Of a DNA stretch of 53,607 nt, positions 17,446-26,936 are shown one piece after another (the first letter of the stretch is position 1; each line of letters begins with the position of its first letter). Source of the DNA: UBA10183 sp041653835 (lineage in GTDB: Bacteria; Omnitrophota; Gorgyraeia; Gorgyraeales; Gorgyraeaceae); the NCBI GenBank assembly GCA_041653835.1, contig JBAZEP010000009.1, positions 1 to 53,607 on the forward strand, in the 5' to 3' direction. Under the pieces are notes generated by a model, which was not told where the DNA came from, searched no databases, and saw only the letters and a program-made list of their open reading frames with translations. The translations under genes were made by a program, and so were the position numbers.

Positions 17446-18821
17446 GGATCAATTTAGTTTTAGCGCCTGCGATTTTTAAAAGAGCGCCTTTAATAGGGCT
17501 GGCTTACCTGAGCGCTTATTTAAGGAAAAAGGGACACGAAGTTTCCGTAATCGACCTTAACGCGGAATTACCCTGGCCTGAACAGGATAACGAGATAAGA
17601 TGGCTGGATGCGGGATTTATTGAACGGGTGGCCGCTGAGAAAGAGGAACTTGCGGATTCTCTCGCCGACAGGATATTGGGCAATGACCCTGGAATAATAG
17701 GCTTTTCCGCCTGGGTTTCGACAAAAAATTTCAGCTTGGCGCTCGCCGGGAAAATCAAGCGAAAGGACCCGCGGCGCGTCATAGTCCTTGGCGGGCCGGA
17801 ATGCAGTTTTTCTCCGGAAGAACTTATCGGCCACAACGCGATCGACGCAATTATCATGGGCGAGGGGGAGGAGACGCTGGCGGAACTGGCGTCGGGATAT
17901 GAGTCTGGGGACGGATTACGCGCTTGCGCGGGTTCAAAGATAAAAATAAACAACGATATTGTGGACGGCGGACAAAGGAAGGAAATGAGGGACCTGGACA
18001 GCCTGCCTTTTCCGGATTATTCAGATTTCAATTTTGATAATTACATCAACAAAAATACGCTTCCTATGGTTTTTTACAGGGGATGCCTGCGGCGCTGCGT
18101 TTTTTGCAACACATCGGTCACATGGAAAACTTTCCGGTCAAGGAGCGCCGGGAATATATTTGAAGAAATGATTTACCATACGGGCCGCTTCCCGGGTCTG
18201 GCCAAATTCGACGTAGATGATACGGCGATCAACCTTGATACTGTCGTTATATCGGAACTTTGCGACCTTATTATCGCGAACGGCTTTAAAATCAACTGGG
18301 GAGGAATGGCTCTTATAAGGGAAGAAATGACCGGGGGCCTGCTCAAGAAGATGGCAAAGGCGGGGTGCAACTGCATGGGGTACGGACTGGAAAGCGGCTC
18401 CCAGAAAATCATCGACAGTATAGGAAAAGGTTTCAGGATAGATACGGCGGAAAGGGTCATAAGGGATACTTACGGCGCGGGCATAGAAACAATACTGGCG
18501 ATCATCATAGGATTTCCCGGGGAAACAGAGAAGGATTTCGAAGATACCCTGAAGTTCATACAAAGGAACAGAGATTTTATTTCCTGGATTCATTCCCCGA
18601 GCGAGTGTTGTATCGGATGTAATAGTTTCATGCAGAACAACCCGGATAAATTTGGGGCCGTAATAGATCCTGAAAACGGCGAGAATTGGCGTTCTGTGGA
18701 CGGCTATAATAATCACGATATGCGCCAAAAACGTATAAGAATTTTTAACGAGTTCCTGGTCTCCATAGGAGTAAGGCGGTCTTCATATTCAAATGTGCAT
18801 AAGAACGTGTCTGATCAATAA
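17442..18821 (+). CDS. B12-binding domain radical SAM protein
   Basis: A 459-residue enzyme with the standard arrangement: a cobalamin-binding domain (residues 1-170, PLIGLAYLSAYLRKKGH, IIMGEGEETL) and a radical SAM barrel with C215-x3-C219-x2-C222, YGLESGSQ and GFPGETEKD. The family includes methyltransferases that methylate unactivated carbons and enzymes that rearrange rings. It is the stand-alone equivalent of the first halves of 817 and 10206, with which it shares layout and the DLDSLPFPDYSDF segment before the cluster motif. ATG 17442 overlaps the preceding TGA. The substrate is not predictable from sequence. Confidence 0.88.
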   Translation: MRINLVLAPAIFKRAPLIGLAYLSAYLRKKGHEVSVIDLNAELPWPEQDNEIRWLDAGFIERVAAEKEELADSLADRILGNDPGIIGFSAWVSTKNFSLALAGKIKRKDPRRVIVLGGPECSFSPEELIGHNAIDAIIMGEGEETLAELASGYESGDGLRACAGSKIKINNDIVDGGQRKEMRDLDSLPFPDYSDFNFDNYINKNTLPMVFYRGCLRRCVFCNTSVTWKTFRSRSAGNIFEEMIYHTGRFPGLAKFDVDDTAINLDTVVISELCDLIIANGFKINWGGMALIREEMTGGLLKKMAKAGCNCMGYGLESGSQKIIDSIGKGFRIDTAERVIRDTYGAGIETILAIIIGFPGETEKDFEDTLKFIQRNRDFISWIHSPSECCIGCNSFMQNNPDKFGAVIDPENGENWRSVDGYNNHDMRQKRIRIFNEFLVSIGVRRSSYSNVHKNVSDQ

Positions 18822-19842
18822 ACTGAGAATCGCGGTTATACTCGCCGTGTCCTGCGTATTCTTTCTATTTCTGGCGGAGGCAGGTTTCCGCCTTATCCCA
18901 AAGAAAAATAATTTCAGACACGCTTTTGAATTGTCGCAGTTTAAAAGTGATAACCCGAATATAAATACCCTGAACCGGGCCGACTGGCGCCCGAGGTTCC
19001 GGCCGTCTTCGATAGTGGGTTATGAGAAAATCCCGAATTCGTCTCCCGAAGTAAATTCTTACGGTATGACGGGCAAAGAATACAGGTCCAAAAAAGAGAA
19101 AAATATCTTTAGGATTCTCGTGCTCGGCGATTCGATCACGGAATTCGACTGGTATGTGAGGAGTCTTGAGGACAAGCTTAATAACGATCCAAAGGCCTCG
19201 CATAAATTCGAGCTGTGGAACGCGGGAGTTTGCGGCTACGAAGTCAACCAGTACGCGAATTATCTGAAATTCAAAGGATTAAGATATAAGCCGGATATGG
19301 TTTTGATAGGATTATGCTTAAATGATTTCAATGTCAGGGGTACACTTATAACCTATAAAGACAAGAAAGGGTTTACGGGATATTATTATTCCGGTTATGG
19401 CCTGCAAAGGGCGTTGCCGATAAACAGCTTTTTATTCAGGTCTTCTTATCTTTACAGGTTCCTGTATATAACCCTGGATAATTTTTTGATAAATCAGGAT
19501 CCGGGAAAATTTATCGACGAACGCGTCAGGACAGGAAGGACATGCCTGAAAGAGATCAAGGAATTATGCGGCAGCCGCAATATCGGGCTTACTGTGGTGA
19601 TTTTCCCGTATCTTAAGCCGGTTAAGGAATATAATCCGGAAGAATACAAGAACATTATACTGGTATTAGAAGCGCTGAAGATAGATTTTATAGATCTGCA
19701 TGATTTCTTCCCCAGAGATAGGGAATCTTTGGAAAAATTGCGGTTTTTTAAGGATGATTTTATCCATCCCTCCAGGGAAGGGCATGAGATAGCGGCTAAA
19801 GCGATTTTCGACCATCTCTATGAAAAAAATTTTATTAATTAG
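18793..19842 (+). CDS. Membrane-anchored SGNH/GDSL-like hydrolase
   Basis: A 349-residue protein with an N-terminal membrane segment (residues 12-30) and an SGNH fold: GDSIT with S114, NAGVCGY with N143, GLCLNDF with N177-D178, and a C-terminal DDFIHPS with D322 and H325. The catalytic set therefore looks complete. Such proteins act as esterases or O-acetyl handling enzymes on extracytoplasmic carbohydrates. Unlike the protein at 3711 it has no TPR insert and keeps a classical block III. It overlaps the previous gene by 29 bases and the following GT-C gene by 23. The overlap upstream could mean a slightly later start, but no good alternative in frame was seen. Confidence 0.8.
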   Translation: MCIRTCLINKLRIAVILAVSCVFFLFLAEAGFRLIPKKNNFRHAFELSQFKSDNPNINTLNRADWRPRFRPSSIVGYEKIPNSSPEVNSYGMTGKEYRSKKEKNIFRILVLGDSITEFDWYVRSLEDKLNNDPKASHKFELWNAGVCGYEVNQYANYLKFKGLRYKPDMVLIGLCLNDFNVRGTLITYKDKKGFTGYYYSGYGLQRALPINSFLFRSSYLYRFLYITLDNFLINQDPGKFIDERVRTGRTCLKEIKELCGSRNIGLTVVIFPYLKPVKEYNPEEYKNIILVLEALKIDFIDLHDFFPRDRESLEKLRFFKDDFIHPSREGHEIAAKAIFDHLYEKNFIN

Positions 19843-21367
19843 TGTTGTTATAGCGGCGGCAGCGTTATTTATTTTTTTTGAATCAAGCCCTTCATTAAGG
19901 GCGCCGATAATTCAGGGAGACGAGGCGTTTACCGGCTACACCGCTTTACTCCTGGTAAAGAACATGCCGGACGGAATGGGTGTTTCCCTTTTCGGAAGAA
20001 ACCTGCCGTTGTCTACAGTACCAAGGCATGGGGCACTGGAATGCTATATACTGGCGCCTTTTTTATTTTTCGGCGGGGTGACACCCGAGGCCTTAAGGAC
20101 AGGACCCCTGATATTCGGAGCGCTGTCCGTGATCTTTACCTATTTATTCACAAGCAGATTTTTTAATCCATGGGTAGGCGCGTTGGCGGCCGTGCTTCTG
20201 GCTATTAACGGTTTCTTTATATCCATTATTAAAATGGGAGGGATGTGCGGGTTCAGTACCCTGATCTTTTCATTGACCCCGCTTTTATTATTTTTAAAAT
20301 TTTCCCGGAGTAAAAATAACCTGTATTTTTACCTGGCCATGCTGATACTCGGGTTGGGGGTCAATACAAGGGGTTACTTCATATGGTTCATAATAGCGCT
20401 TTTTTTAACAGGATTATTATTGTACCGCAGGCACCTCAATATAAAAATATGTTCCATAGGGCTTACTTGCCTGTTTATAGGCGCACTGCCCGTCCTGTAT
20501 CATTATTCAAGGATAAATTTTATGCATGATTTTGTGTTGCCAAACCTGCTTGTGGCAAAAGAGGAAAATGTGAACAACCTGGATCTTCTGGCAAACCTGC
20601 TCAGGCGCGGGGAACATTTGAGCGAGGTTTTGGCGGGACGGCTTTACGATGGCTGGCAGGGGCATAGCGGGCCTGTTTATATTTTTTGGGTTTGCGCCAC
20701 ATTTATTTTTTATAGACTTTTTGCGTGGAGAAAACCAGATTTTCCAACGCGGAAGATAGTATTTATCCTGTCTTTAACAGCTTTCATGTTTATTATTTCC
20801 AATTTTACGTTAAGCACGTTAAATTCAGGCCATTTTATCCTCATGTTTCCTTATATCCAGATCCTTACAGCTGTCGCCATATGGGAGATATATAAAAGCG
20901 GAAAGCTCGGCCAAAAGTTTGCTTTGTTCATTACAATATTGCTTATAGGCCTGCATCTGAATAACAGTATTTCCAGGACCGGCGAGCTAAGAAAAGAAGA
21001 GCAATTGAATATAAATAATAACATATACGCCGTTACACAATGGCTGGTGGACAATAATGTCAAGGAGGCGGTACTGCAGGAAGAACCGTTCTGCCAGGGC
21101 GTTCAATTCCTTTCTGATCTAAAATTATCCGCCTCCGCTTTCAGGAGACATAACTGTTATCTCCCCGAGCAATCCATATATTCTTCCATGAAAGATGCCG
21201 GCCATGAGGCAGTGTTCGTATTGGAAAACGACGCGAATTCAAACACCCAAAGAATAAACAAGTATTTTAAAATATATGCTAAAAAATTGCAAAAAGAGAT
21301 AATTATCGCCAAGCAATTTTACAAAAGCGATGGAAGCCCCGGATTCACGGCTTACCGGCTTAAATAA
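19820..21367 (+). CDS. GT-C fold membrane glycosyltransferase
   Basis: A 515-residue polytopic membrane protein with the extracytoplasmic acidic motif QGDEAFTGY (about residues 33-41) just after the first helix and a soluble C-terminal tail of about 120 residues. The general plan matches the proteins at 8585, 43908, 47550 and 49266. It likely transfers a sugar from a polyprenyl phosphate to an acceptor outside the membrane. The GT2 gene starting at the next base (21368) is of the polyprenyl-phosphate-sugar synthase type and is the obvious candidate to make its donor. It contains SRLGH-like LRRGEHLSEVLAGR and TLSTLNSGHF segments that also occur in related form in the 8585 protein (LSRLGHLGMWLDGKR, TLSSLGGPHL), marking the two as close paralogues. 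Confidence 0.83.
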   Translation: MKKILLISVVIAAAALFIFFESSPSLRAPIIQGDEAFTGYTALLLVKNMPDGMGVSLFGRNLPLSTVPRHGALECYILAPFLFFGGVTPEALRTGPLIFGALSVIFTYLFTSRFFNPWVGALAAVLLAINGFFISIIKMGGMCGFSTLIFSLTPLLLFLKFSRSKNNLYFYLAMLILGLGVNTRGYFIWFIIALFLTGLLLYRRHLNIKICSIGLTCLFIGALPVLYHYSRINFMHDFVLPNLLVAKEENVNNLDLLANLLRRGEHLSEVLAGRLYDGWQGHSGPVYIFWVCATFIFYRLFAWRKPDFPTRKIVFILSLTAFMFIISNFTLSTLNSGHFILMFPYIQILTAVAIWEIYKSGKLGQKFALFITILLIGLHLNNSISRTGELRKEEQLNINNNIYAVTQWLVDNNVKEAVLQEEPFCQGVQFLSDLKLSASAFRRHNCYLPEQSIYSSMKDAGHEAVFVLENDANSNTQRINKYFKIYAKKLQKEIIIAKQFYKSDGSPGFTAYRLK

Positions 21368-22072
21368 ATGGATATATCCATAATAATCCCTGTTTTTAAC
21401 GAAGAAAATACAGTGGCCGCGCTCCATGAAAACATTACGCGGCTTATAAAAGAGCTGGGCGCGAGCTGTGAAATGATCTTCATAAATGACGGCAGTTTTG
21501 ACGCGAGCCCGCGCATCTTGCAACAGCTGAAATCAACAGATAGCGGGGTCATAGTTATAAATTTTGAAAAAAGATACGGCAAAGAGTCGGCCCTGGCCGC
21601 CGGCTTTTCAGCGGCGAAAGGCGAAAAGATCATAACTATAGACTCGGATATGCAGATAGACTCCAGGGATATACTGAGGATACTGGACGGCCTCCGGGAC
21701 AGCCATGCGGTTATCGGGTACAGGACAAACAGGCTGGAAACGGACGGATTTATTAAATTTGCCTCTTCAAAGATCGCCAATTACATCAGGAACTTTATAT
21801 TGAGAGAGAATTTTAAGGATGTCGGCTGTTCGCTTCAGGGCTATAGAAGAGAATGCCTGCGCGGTTTAAAACTATATTCCGGGTTCCATGTTTATATCCT
21901 CTCTCTTTTACATAATGCCGGGTATACCATAAAAGAGATACCGATCAAAACAAAAAAAAGACAATATGGGAAATCAAATTTTAACATACATAACCGGATT
22001 TTCAAAGGACTGGCCGCTTTATTTGTAGTGAAATGGATGCTCGCGAACAGATTGAAGTACAATGTCCGTTAA
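21368..22072 (+). CDS. GT2 glycosyltransferase, polyprenyl-phosphate sugar synthase (DPM1) type
   Basis: A 234-residue GT-A domain with SIIIPVFNEE, FINDGSFDAS and the metal/nucleotide motif TIDSDMQ, followed by an RGY/GCSLQGYR acceptor-side region. There are no membrane helices after the catalytic domain. The size and motifs fit dolichyl/undecaprenyl-phosphate mannose or glucose synthases, which make lipid-linked donors on the cytoplasmic face. It abuts the GT-C gene 19820 with no gap, supporting a donor-synthase/transferase pair. It is a close paralogue of the gene at 50842, with near-identical first 40 bases and the same ending (F.VKWM..N..KYN). Confidence 0.87.
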   Translation: MDISIIIPVFNEENTVAALHENITRLIKELGASCEMIFINDGSFDASPRILQQLKSTDSGVIVINFEKRYGKESALAAGFSAAKGEKIITIDSDMQIDSRDILRILDGLRDSHAVIGYRTNRLETDGFIKFASSKIANYIRNFILRENFKDVGCSLQGYRRECLRGLKLYSGFHVYILSLLHNAGYTIKEIPIKTKKRQYGKSNFNIHNRIFKGLAALFVVKWMLANRLKYNVR

Positions 22073-22087
22073 AAAGAAGGTAAGGAT

Positions 22088-23443
22088 ATGTCCGTCGTAT
22101 TTTTGAATGTACCCCCTGAAAGCGTAAAGGAAAGGAGATATGACAGGCCCAATTATCCTGATCCGGCCCTGGGGGCTATATATTCCTATTTAAAGGGCCG
22201 CGATGTCAAATGCGCGGTCATCGATTCCAAGCTTGAACGGCTTGATTTAACGGGGACACTGGGAAAGTTGCAGGCGTTTAATCCGGCTGTGGCGGGGCTG
22301 ACCGCTTTCACGCATGAGATAGAAAGGACTGCCTCTGCCGCGGCTATAATAAAAAATAAATTCCCGGGTATAAAGATACTAATAGGCGGTCCGCACGTAA
22401 ACGCGCTTCCCAGGAAAACGCTTATTGAATTCCCTGTTTTCGATATCGCGGTATATGGCGAAGGCGAGGAGACCATATTACGGCTGATCCGCGGCCGCTT
22501 TGAGAATTTGCCGGAGACAGCCGGCATAGCGTACAGGACCAGCGGCGAAGTCATTGTTAATCCGCCCGCAGGCCGGTTGGATATGGAAAAACTTTTTCAG
22601 CCGGATTGGTCGGTATTCCCAAAGGCAAGGTATTATCCTGTGTTCACTTCGCGCGGCTGCCGTTATAAATGTATTTTTTGTTCAAGGCCTTTTGGGTCGG
22701 AAATAAGATACAGGCCTTTACCGGCGGTTATCGAGGAGATAAAATACCTCCGGAGAGAATTCAAGGCCAGGGTAATATATTTCTGGGACGAGAATCTTTG
22801 TTCCGACAGGCCAAGGTCGGTCGAATTATTCAACCGTATGCGTTCGGATAGAGAGCTAAAAGGTGTCAAATGGTTTTGCCAAACCCATGTCAGCGACCTG
22901 GATTACGAGCTACTTAAACTTATGAGATCGGCGGGTTGTATAAGGATAGGTATCGGCATAGAATCTGGCAATGAAGACATACTTAAGACAATCAAGAAGG
23001 GGAACAATAAAAGCCGGATCATGCGGGCCGTCTCATGGTTAAAGAAAGCGGGCATCCCAATGGAGGGTTATTTCCTGCTCGGACTTCCGGGCGAAAGCCG
23101 GAAAACAGCCATGGAAACAATTGAATTCGCGGCTAATATCAATCCTGAGTATCCGGTGTTCGGGATTGTGGTACCTTATCCGGGGACAGAGATCTGTTCG
23201 ATGGCGGAGCGGGGGGAAGCCGGTTACAGGATCATTTCAAAAAAATGGAGAGATTATAATAAAATTATCGGAAAGGCATTGGAATTACGAGATTTGCGGA
23301 GGAAACAACTGGAGATATTGCAGTTTTATGGATATTTCTACGTCCTGGTAAGAAACTTAAGGATAACCGATATTGTAAAGTTTATCTTTCAATTTCACAT
23401 GGATATAAAGAGTTACATCGTCAATCTGTTTCAGCGGGCATAA
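22088..23443 (+). CDS. B12-binding domain radical SAM protein
   Basis: A 451-residue protein with an N-terminal cobalamin-binding domain (IGGPHVNALP, VYGEGEETI) and a radical SAM barrel with TSRGCRYKCIFC (C191-x3-C195-x2-C198), GIGIESGNEDIL and LGLPGESRK. It is preceded by AAGGTAAGG, a good ribosome binding site. It belongs to the same broad B12 radical SAM class as 6312, 17442, 26933 and 41864, but has no fused extra domain. The C-terminal 80 residues are helical and basic with some hydrophobic patches, suggesting membrane proximity. The reaction is unknown. Confidence 0.87.
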   Translation: MSVVFLNVPPESVKERRYDRPNYPDPALGAIYSYLKGRDVKCAVIDSKLERLDLTGTLGKLQAFNPAVAGLTAFTHEIERTASAAAIIKNKFPGIKILIGGPHVNALPRKTLIEFPVFDIAVYGEGEETILRLIRGRFENLPETAGIAYRTSGEVIVNPPAGRLDMEKLFQPDWSVFPKARYYPVFTSRGCRYKCIFCSRPFGSEIRYRPLPAVIEEIKYLRREFKARVIYFWDENLCSDRPRSVELFNRMRSDRELKGVKWFCQTHVSDLDYELLKLMRSAGCIRIGIGIESGNEDILKTIKKGNNKSRIMRAVSWLKKAGIPMEGYFLLGLPGESRKTAMETIEFAANINPEYPVFGIVVPYPGTEICSMAERGEAGYRIISKKWRDYNKIIGKALELRDLRRKQLEILQFYGYFYVLVRNLRITDIVKFIFQFHMDIKSYIVNLFQRA

Positions 23444-23445
23444 TA

Positions 23446-25245
23446 ATGATAAAACATTTCAAAGAAAACTGGTTAAGCTGGCTAATATGCGGTTTTATTA
23501 TATCCTGCGCGCTTGTGAACCAGTATATTTACGCTGTGACCGATAAAGTTTTTATGGTTGACCATGACGGCCAGATATGCGCGAGTGTAGTCTCAGATTA
23601 TAATAACGGCGCCGAGGCATATATTCTGTCTCTCGCGAAAAAGATCGTGTTGAGGGACAATACTAACGGCGATTTGAGTTTCGCTTTCACAAACTTTAAT
23701 CTCGCGGTTAATTTCTATATTTTCGGCAAGACCTTATTTGTATATAAAATGAGCATGGCGTGGTTCCTTATGATCCTCGGCTTATCGGTTTATTTTATAG
23801 TCTTTCATTTGACCAAAAAAGAGCTGTTCGGATTACTGGCTTCTTTGATGGTTTTGAACCTGAATATAGTGATTAATAATTCCAGGACCCAGTTTGAATT
23901 CATTCCTTTGGCCGCCATATGCGCGTTAGCCGCTTATTTCATTATTAAAGACACGCGCCTTGAAAACAAGGTCAACTGCCTGATTTTTTCGTTATTGACA
24001 TATGCCGGGGTCTTGATCCACCCGAGCGCGTTTTTTTATTTTTCTTTCTTTTATATATATTTATTATTTACAAGAAAAAACAAGATCAATTATTCAGCAA
24101 TGCTGATTTTCTTCCTTATTATCTTCGCCTGGAATTTTTCTTTTCTGATCCCGTGGGTCCAGGCCAAATATAACAACGCTGAGACGCAATACAGCTTTTT
24201 GGGATTTTTACTTAAAAATATAAAAGCGATCCACCCGCGGGAGATATATTCGACTGTAGCTGTTTTTTTTGGAGAAAAGGCCGCGATTTTTTTCGCGTAC
24301 AGCGCGGCTATAACAGCTATTTTACATTTGATAGGTAAATTTCTTTGGGATAGAGGGGCTAAAATATCTCCCGGCATGAAATTTATATCGTTATTTTTTA
24401 TCTACAATGTTTTTTTCTACGGTACCAGCGATAATAATATAAATTGCTTTATCATGCTTTTTGTTTTAATGGTGATCCTTTTTGTTTTATTGCTGGATGT
24501 GATATGGGATATCTGGCCGCGCTTTTTTAATCTGGCGCCCAGGGTTTACGTCGTGTCTGTATTTTTATTCGTATTCAATAACAATATACTATCAACGCCT
24601 GGATCTTATTTTCAGGTCAAGCCGGTAAGAGAAAATCCAATTTTATTTGGGAAAGATCCTACCGCCTTCACTGATTTGAACAATCATTTAAGGTTGTGGG
24701 CCGATATGGCCGATATAAGCGATATAATCAGATACATGGTTTCAAAAAACAAGAGCGGCGGCAAGGAACTGAAAATCCTGACCAGCGGCATAACCTTGTA
24801 CGGCGAAAACGACGGGATAAGGACGGGAAGGCTATACCCTGTTTATTCTTTCTGGGGCGCGCCGGATGACTCAGGCGTATTATATGGCATACAGGCTTTT
24901 TATCAGGATGCGCGCGTTACCTGGAGAGCGGTGCCTGTATATTTATATACGGAACCTCCGCCCTGGGGCGCGTTTGCTTCCCTGGCCGGCGCGTATTATC
25001 CTGAAGGCCCGGATAACTCCCTGAAAAAGGATTTGGCGGGATATGACTACATGTTTTTTACGGTCATCAACCAGCGCGCGGGAGAAGAGGCGATGTGGAG
25101 TATGCCGGCCGAGGGGCCGATCATTGAAAATATAAAGCAGGTCAACAGGCCTCTATATGATGGGTTTTTCGCGGACGCGAAGCTGTTTACAAAAAGAAGA
25201 ATGCATAAAAATATCTTTTTATACGTATTTGAAAGGCCTCATTAA
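23446..25245 (+). CDS. GT-C fold membrane glycosyltransferase (divergent)
   Basis: A 599-residue polytopic membrane protein. The first helix (residues 9-30) is followed by VDHDGQICAS, an acidic motif in the position where GT39/GT83 enzymes have DE or DD. About ten hydrophobic helices run to residue 370, and the last 200 residues form a soluble domain. The general plan is that of lipid-phosphate-sugar transferases, but the acidic motif (DHD) is unusual, so a related membrane protein of unknown activity is possible. It lies between a B12 radical SAM gene and the carbamoyltransferase, with whose start its stop overlaps by one base (TAATG). Confidence 0.72.
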   Translation: MIKHFKENWLSWLICGFIISCALVNQYIYAVTDKVFMVDHDGQICASVVSDYNNGAEAYILSLAKKIVLRDNTNGDLSFAFTNFNLAVNFYIFGKTLFVYKMSMAWFLMILGLSVYFIVFHLTKKELFGLLASLMVLNLNIVINNSRTQFEFIPLAAICALAAYFIIKDTRLENKVNCLIFSLLTYAGVLIHPSAFFYFSFFYIYLLFTRKNKINYSAMLIFFLIIFAWNFSFLIPWVQAKYNNAETQYSFLGFLLKNIKAIHPREIYSTVAVFFGEKAAIFFAYSAAITAILHLIGKFLWDRGAKISPGMKFISLFFIYNVFFYGTSDNNINCFIMLFVLMVILFVLLLDVIWDIWPRFFNLAPRVYVVSVFLFVFNNNILSTPGSYFQVKPVRENPILFGKDPTAFTDLNNHLRLWADMADISDIIRYMVSKNKSGGKELKILTSGITLYGENDGIRTGRLYPVYSFWGAPDDSGVLYGIQAFYQDARVTWRAVPVYLYTEPPPWGAFASLAGAYYPEGPDNSLKKDLAGYDYMFFTVINQRAGEEAMWSMPAEGPIIENIKQVNRPLYDGFFADAKLFTKRRMHKNIFLYVFERPH

Positions 25246-26936
25246 TGATCATATTAGGCATAACCGATAATCATGATTCCGGCGCGGTTATTTTTAAAAA
25301 CGGAAAAATATGTTTTGCCGTAAATGAAGAAAGGTTGAATAGGGAGAAAATTACCAGACGGTTCCCGGAGAGATCCATATTTTCCGGGTTAAAAAGCCTG
25401 GGCATCTCTCCTAAGGAAGTAAATTTGATCATTATAGGCACGCGCATTACCCCTCCATTTCTGATCCGGCTACTGAATCAATGGTACGCTAAAACCCGTG
25501 CGCGCGTGTCGGTATTTTCATATAGCGTTAATTTATTCTATCTATGGAACGCGTTACTTGGGTTTATCCCGATTTTAGAAAGGATAGATACGGCGCTGTC
25601 TTATATCTTATACAAGGAAAAATTTAAAAACATGGGTTTTAAATGCGCCATAAAGTTTGTTGACCACCATTACGCCCATGCCGCCGCCGCTTTTTATACA
25701 TCCGGTTTCCATGACGCGCTGGTTGTCACAATGGATGGCATGGGTGATTCGCGAGCCGTTACCATAAGCGGCGGCAAAGGCAGCCGCCTTCGATACGCCG
25801 TTTATAATGAATCAGGCTTGTCGGCTGTAACCACGTTTTATTCCCGTATAACCGAATACCTGGGTTTTTATCCGTTACTGCATGAAGGGAAGATAATGGC
25901 GCTCGCCGCTTACGGAAATCCAGACAGCGCTTACGGCCTGTTAAGGCGCCTGTTGCGGTTCAGGCGCGGCGGATTTAATAAAACAGCTTTTTTCCTAAAG
26001 CAAGGCATGAATTCTGGTGTTTACCGCAAGTTGAGATATTTTTCCCGGGAAGATATAGCGGCGTCCGCCCAGCGGGTGCTTGAAGAAGAGGTCTGTAAAT
26101 TTGTAAAATACTGGATTAAAAAGGGAAAATCATCCAAGCTCGCTCTGGCAGGAGGCATATTCGCGAATATTAAATTGAACCAGAAATTAGCTGATCTAAA
26201 TGAAGTGGAGGAAATTTACATTTTTCCGCACATGGGAGACGGCGGGCTCGCGTACGGAGCGGTCTTATCATATTTTAAGCCGTTCCCGCGAAGAATGGAG
26301 AACCTTTTTCTGGGGCCGGCTTTCCGGGAAAATGAACTGCTGGATGCTTTGCGCGGCTCGCGGCACCTTAATTATGAAAAAGTGGACAATATCGAAGCTG
26401 AAACCGCGAGGCTCCTCGCGGATCATAAAATAGTCGCGCATTTTTCAGGCAGGATGGAATACGGCCCGAGGGCGCTAGGCAACAGGTCTATTTTTTATGA
26501 GGCGGTAGACAGCGCTATAAAAGAGCGCCTCAATAAAAAACTGGGACGTACCGAATTCATGCCTTTCGCGCCGGTACTGCAATATAATGACAGGGACAAA
26601 TATTTTTTAAACACGCGTAAGGCGGCTTATACGGCAGAATTCCTTAATATCAGTTTTAGCTGCAAAGAAGAAGCGAAGAAGGTTTACCCGGGCATTGTCC
26701 ATGTGGATAATACAGCCCGCCCGCAATTTGTAAGAGAGGAAAATAACGCGCGTTTATACAACATATTGAAATATTATAAAATTAACACAGGTTATGACAT
26801 GTTGATAAACACAAGTTTTAATATGCATGAAGAACCCATAGTCTGTACCCCGCAGGACGCGGTATCGGCTTTTTGCAGGGCCGGATTGGATTACCTGGTG
26901 CTGGAAAATTTCGTGATATCGAGAAGGCAGGGATGA
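25245..26936 (+). CDS. Carbamoyltransferase, NodU/CmcH family
   Basis: A 563-residue protein matching the carbamoyltransferase family along its length: N-terminal Kae1-like ATPase fold (GITDNHDSGAVIF, VNEERLNREK), the metal-binding DHHYAHAAAAF segment (H141, H142, H145), TMDGMGDS, ALAGGIFANIKLN, and the C-terminal domain with GRMEYGPRALGNRSI (from G402) and INTSFNMHEEPIV. These enzymes transfer a carbamoyl group from carbamoyl phosphate, via carbamoyl adenylate, to a hydroxyl on a sugar or natural product. Here it would decorate the glycan built by the neighbouring transferases. The length is typical. It overlaps the genes on both sides by one and four bases. Confidence 0.93.
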   Translation: MIILGITDNHDSGAVIFKNGKICFAVNEERLNREKITRRFPERSIFSGLKSLGISPKEVNLIIIGTRITPPFLIRLLNQWYAKTRARVSVFSYSVNLFYLWNALLGFIPILERIDTALSYILYKEKFKNMGFKCAIKFVDHHYAHAAAAFYTSGFHDALVVTMDGMGDSRAVTISGGKGSRLRYAVYNESGLSAVTTFYSRITEYLGFYPLLHEGKIMALAAYGNPDSAYGLLRRLLRFRRGGFNKTAFFLKQGMNSGVYRKLRYFSREDIAASAQRVLEEEVCKFVKYWIKKGKSSKLALAGGIFANIKLNQKLADLNEVEEIYIFPHMGDGGLAYGAVLSYFKPFPRRMENLFLGPAFRENELLDALRGSRHLNYEKVDNIEAETARLLADHKIVAHFSGRMEYGPRALGNRSIFYEAVDSAIKERLNKKLGRTEFMPFAPVLQYNDRDKYFLNTRKAAYTAEFLNISFSCKEEAKKVYPGIVHVDNTARPQFVREENNARLYNILKYYKINTGYDMLINTSFNMHEEPIVCTPQDAVSAFCRAGLDYLVLENFVISRRQG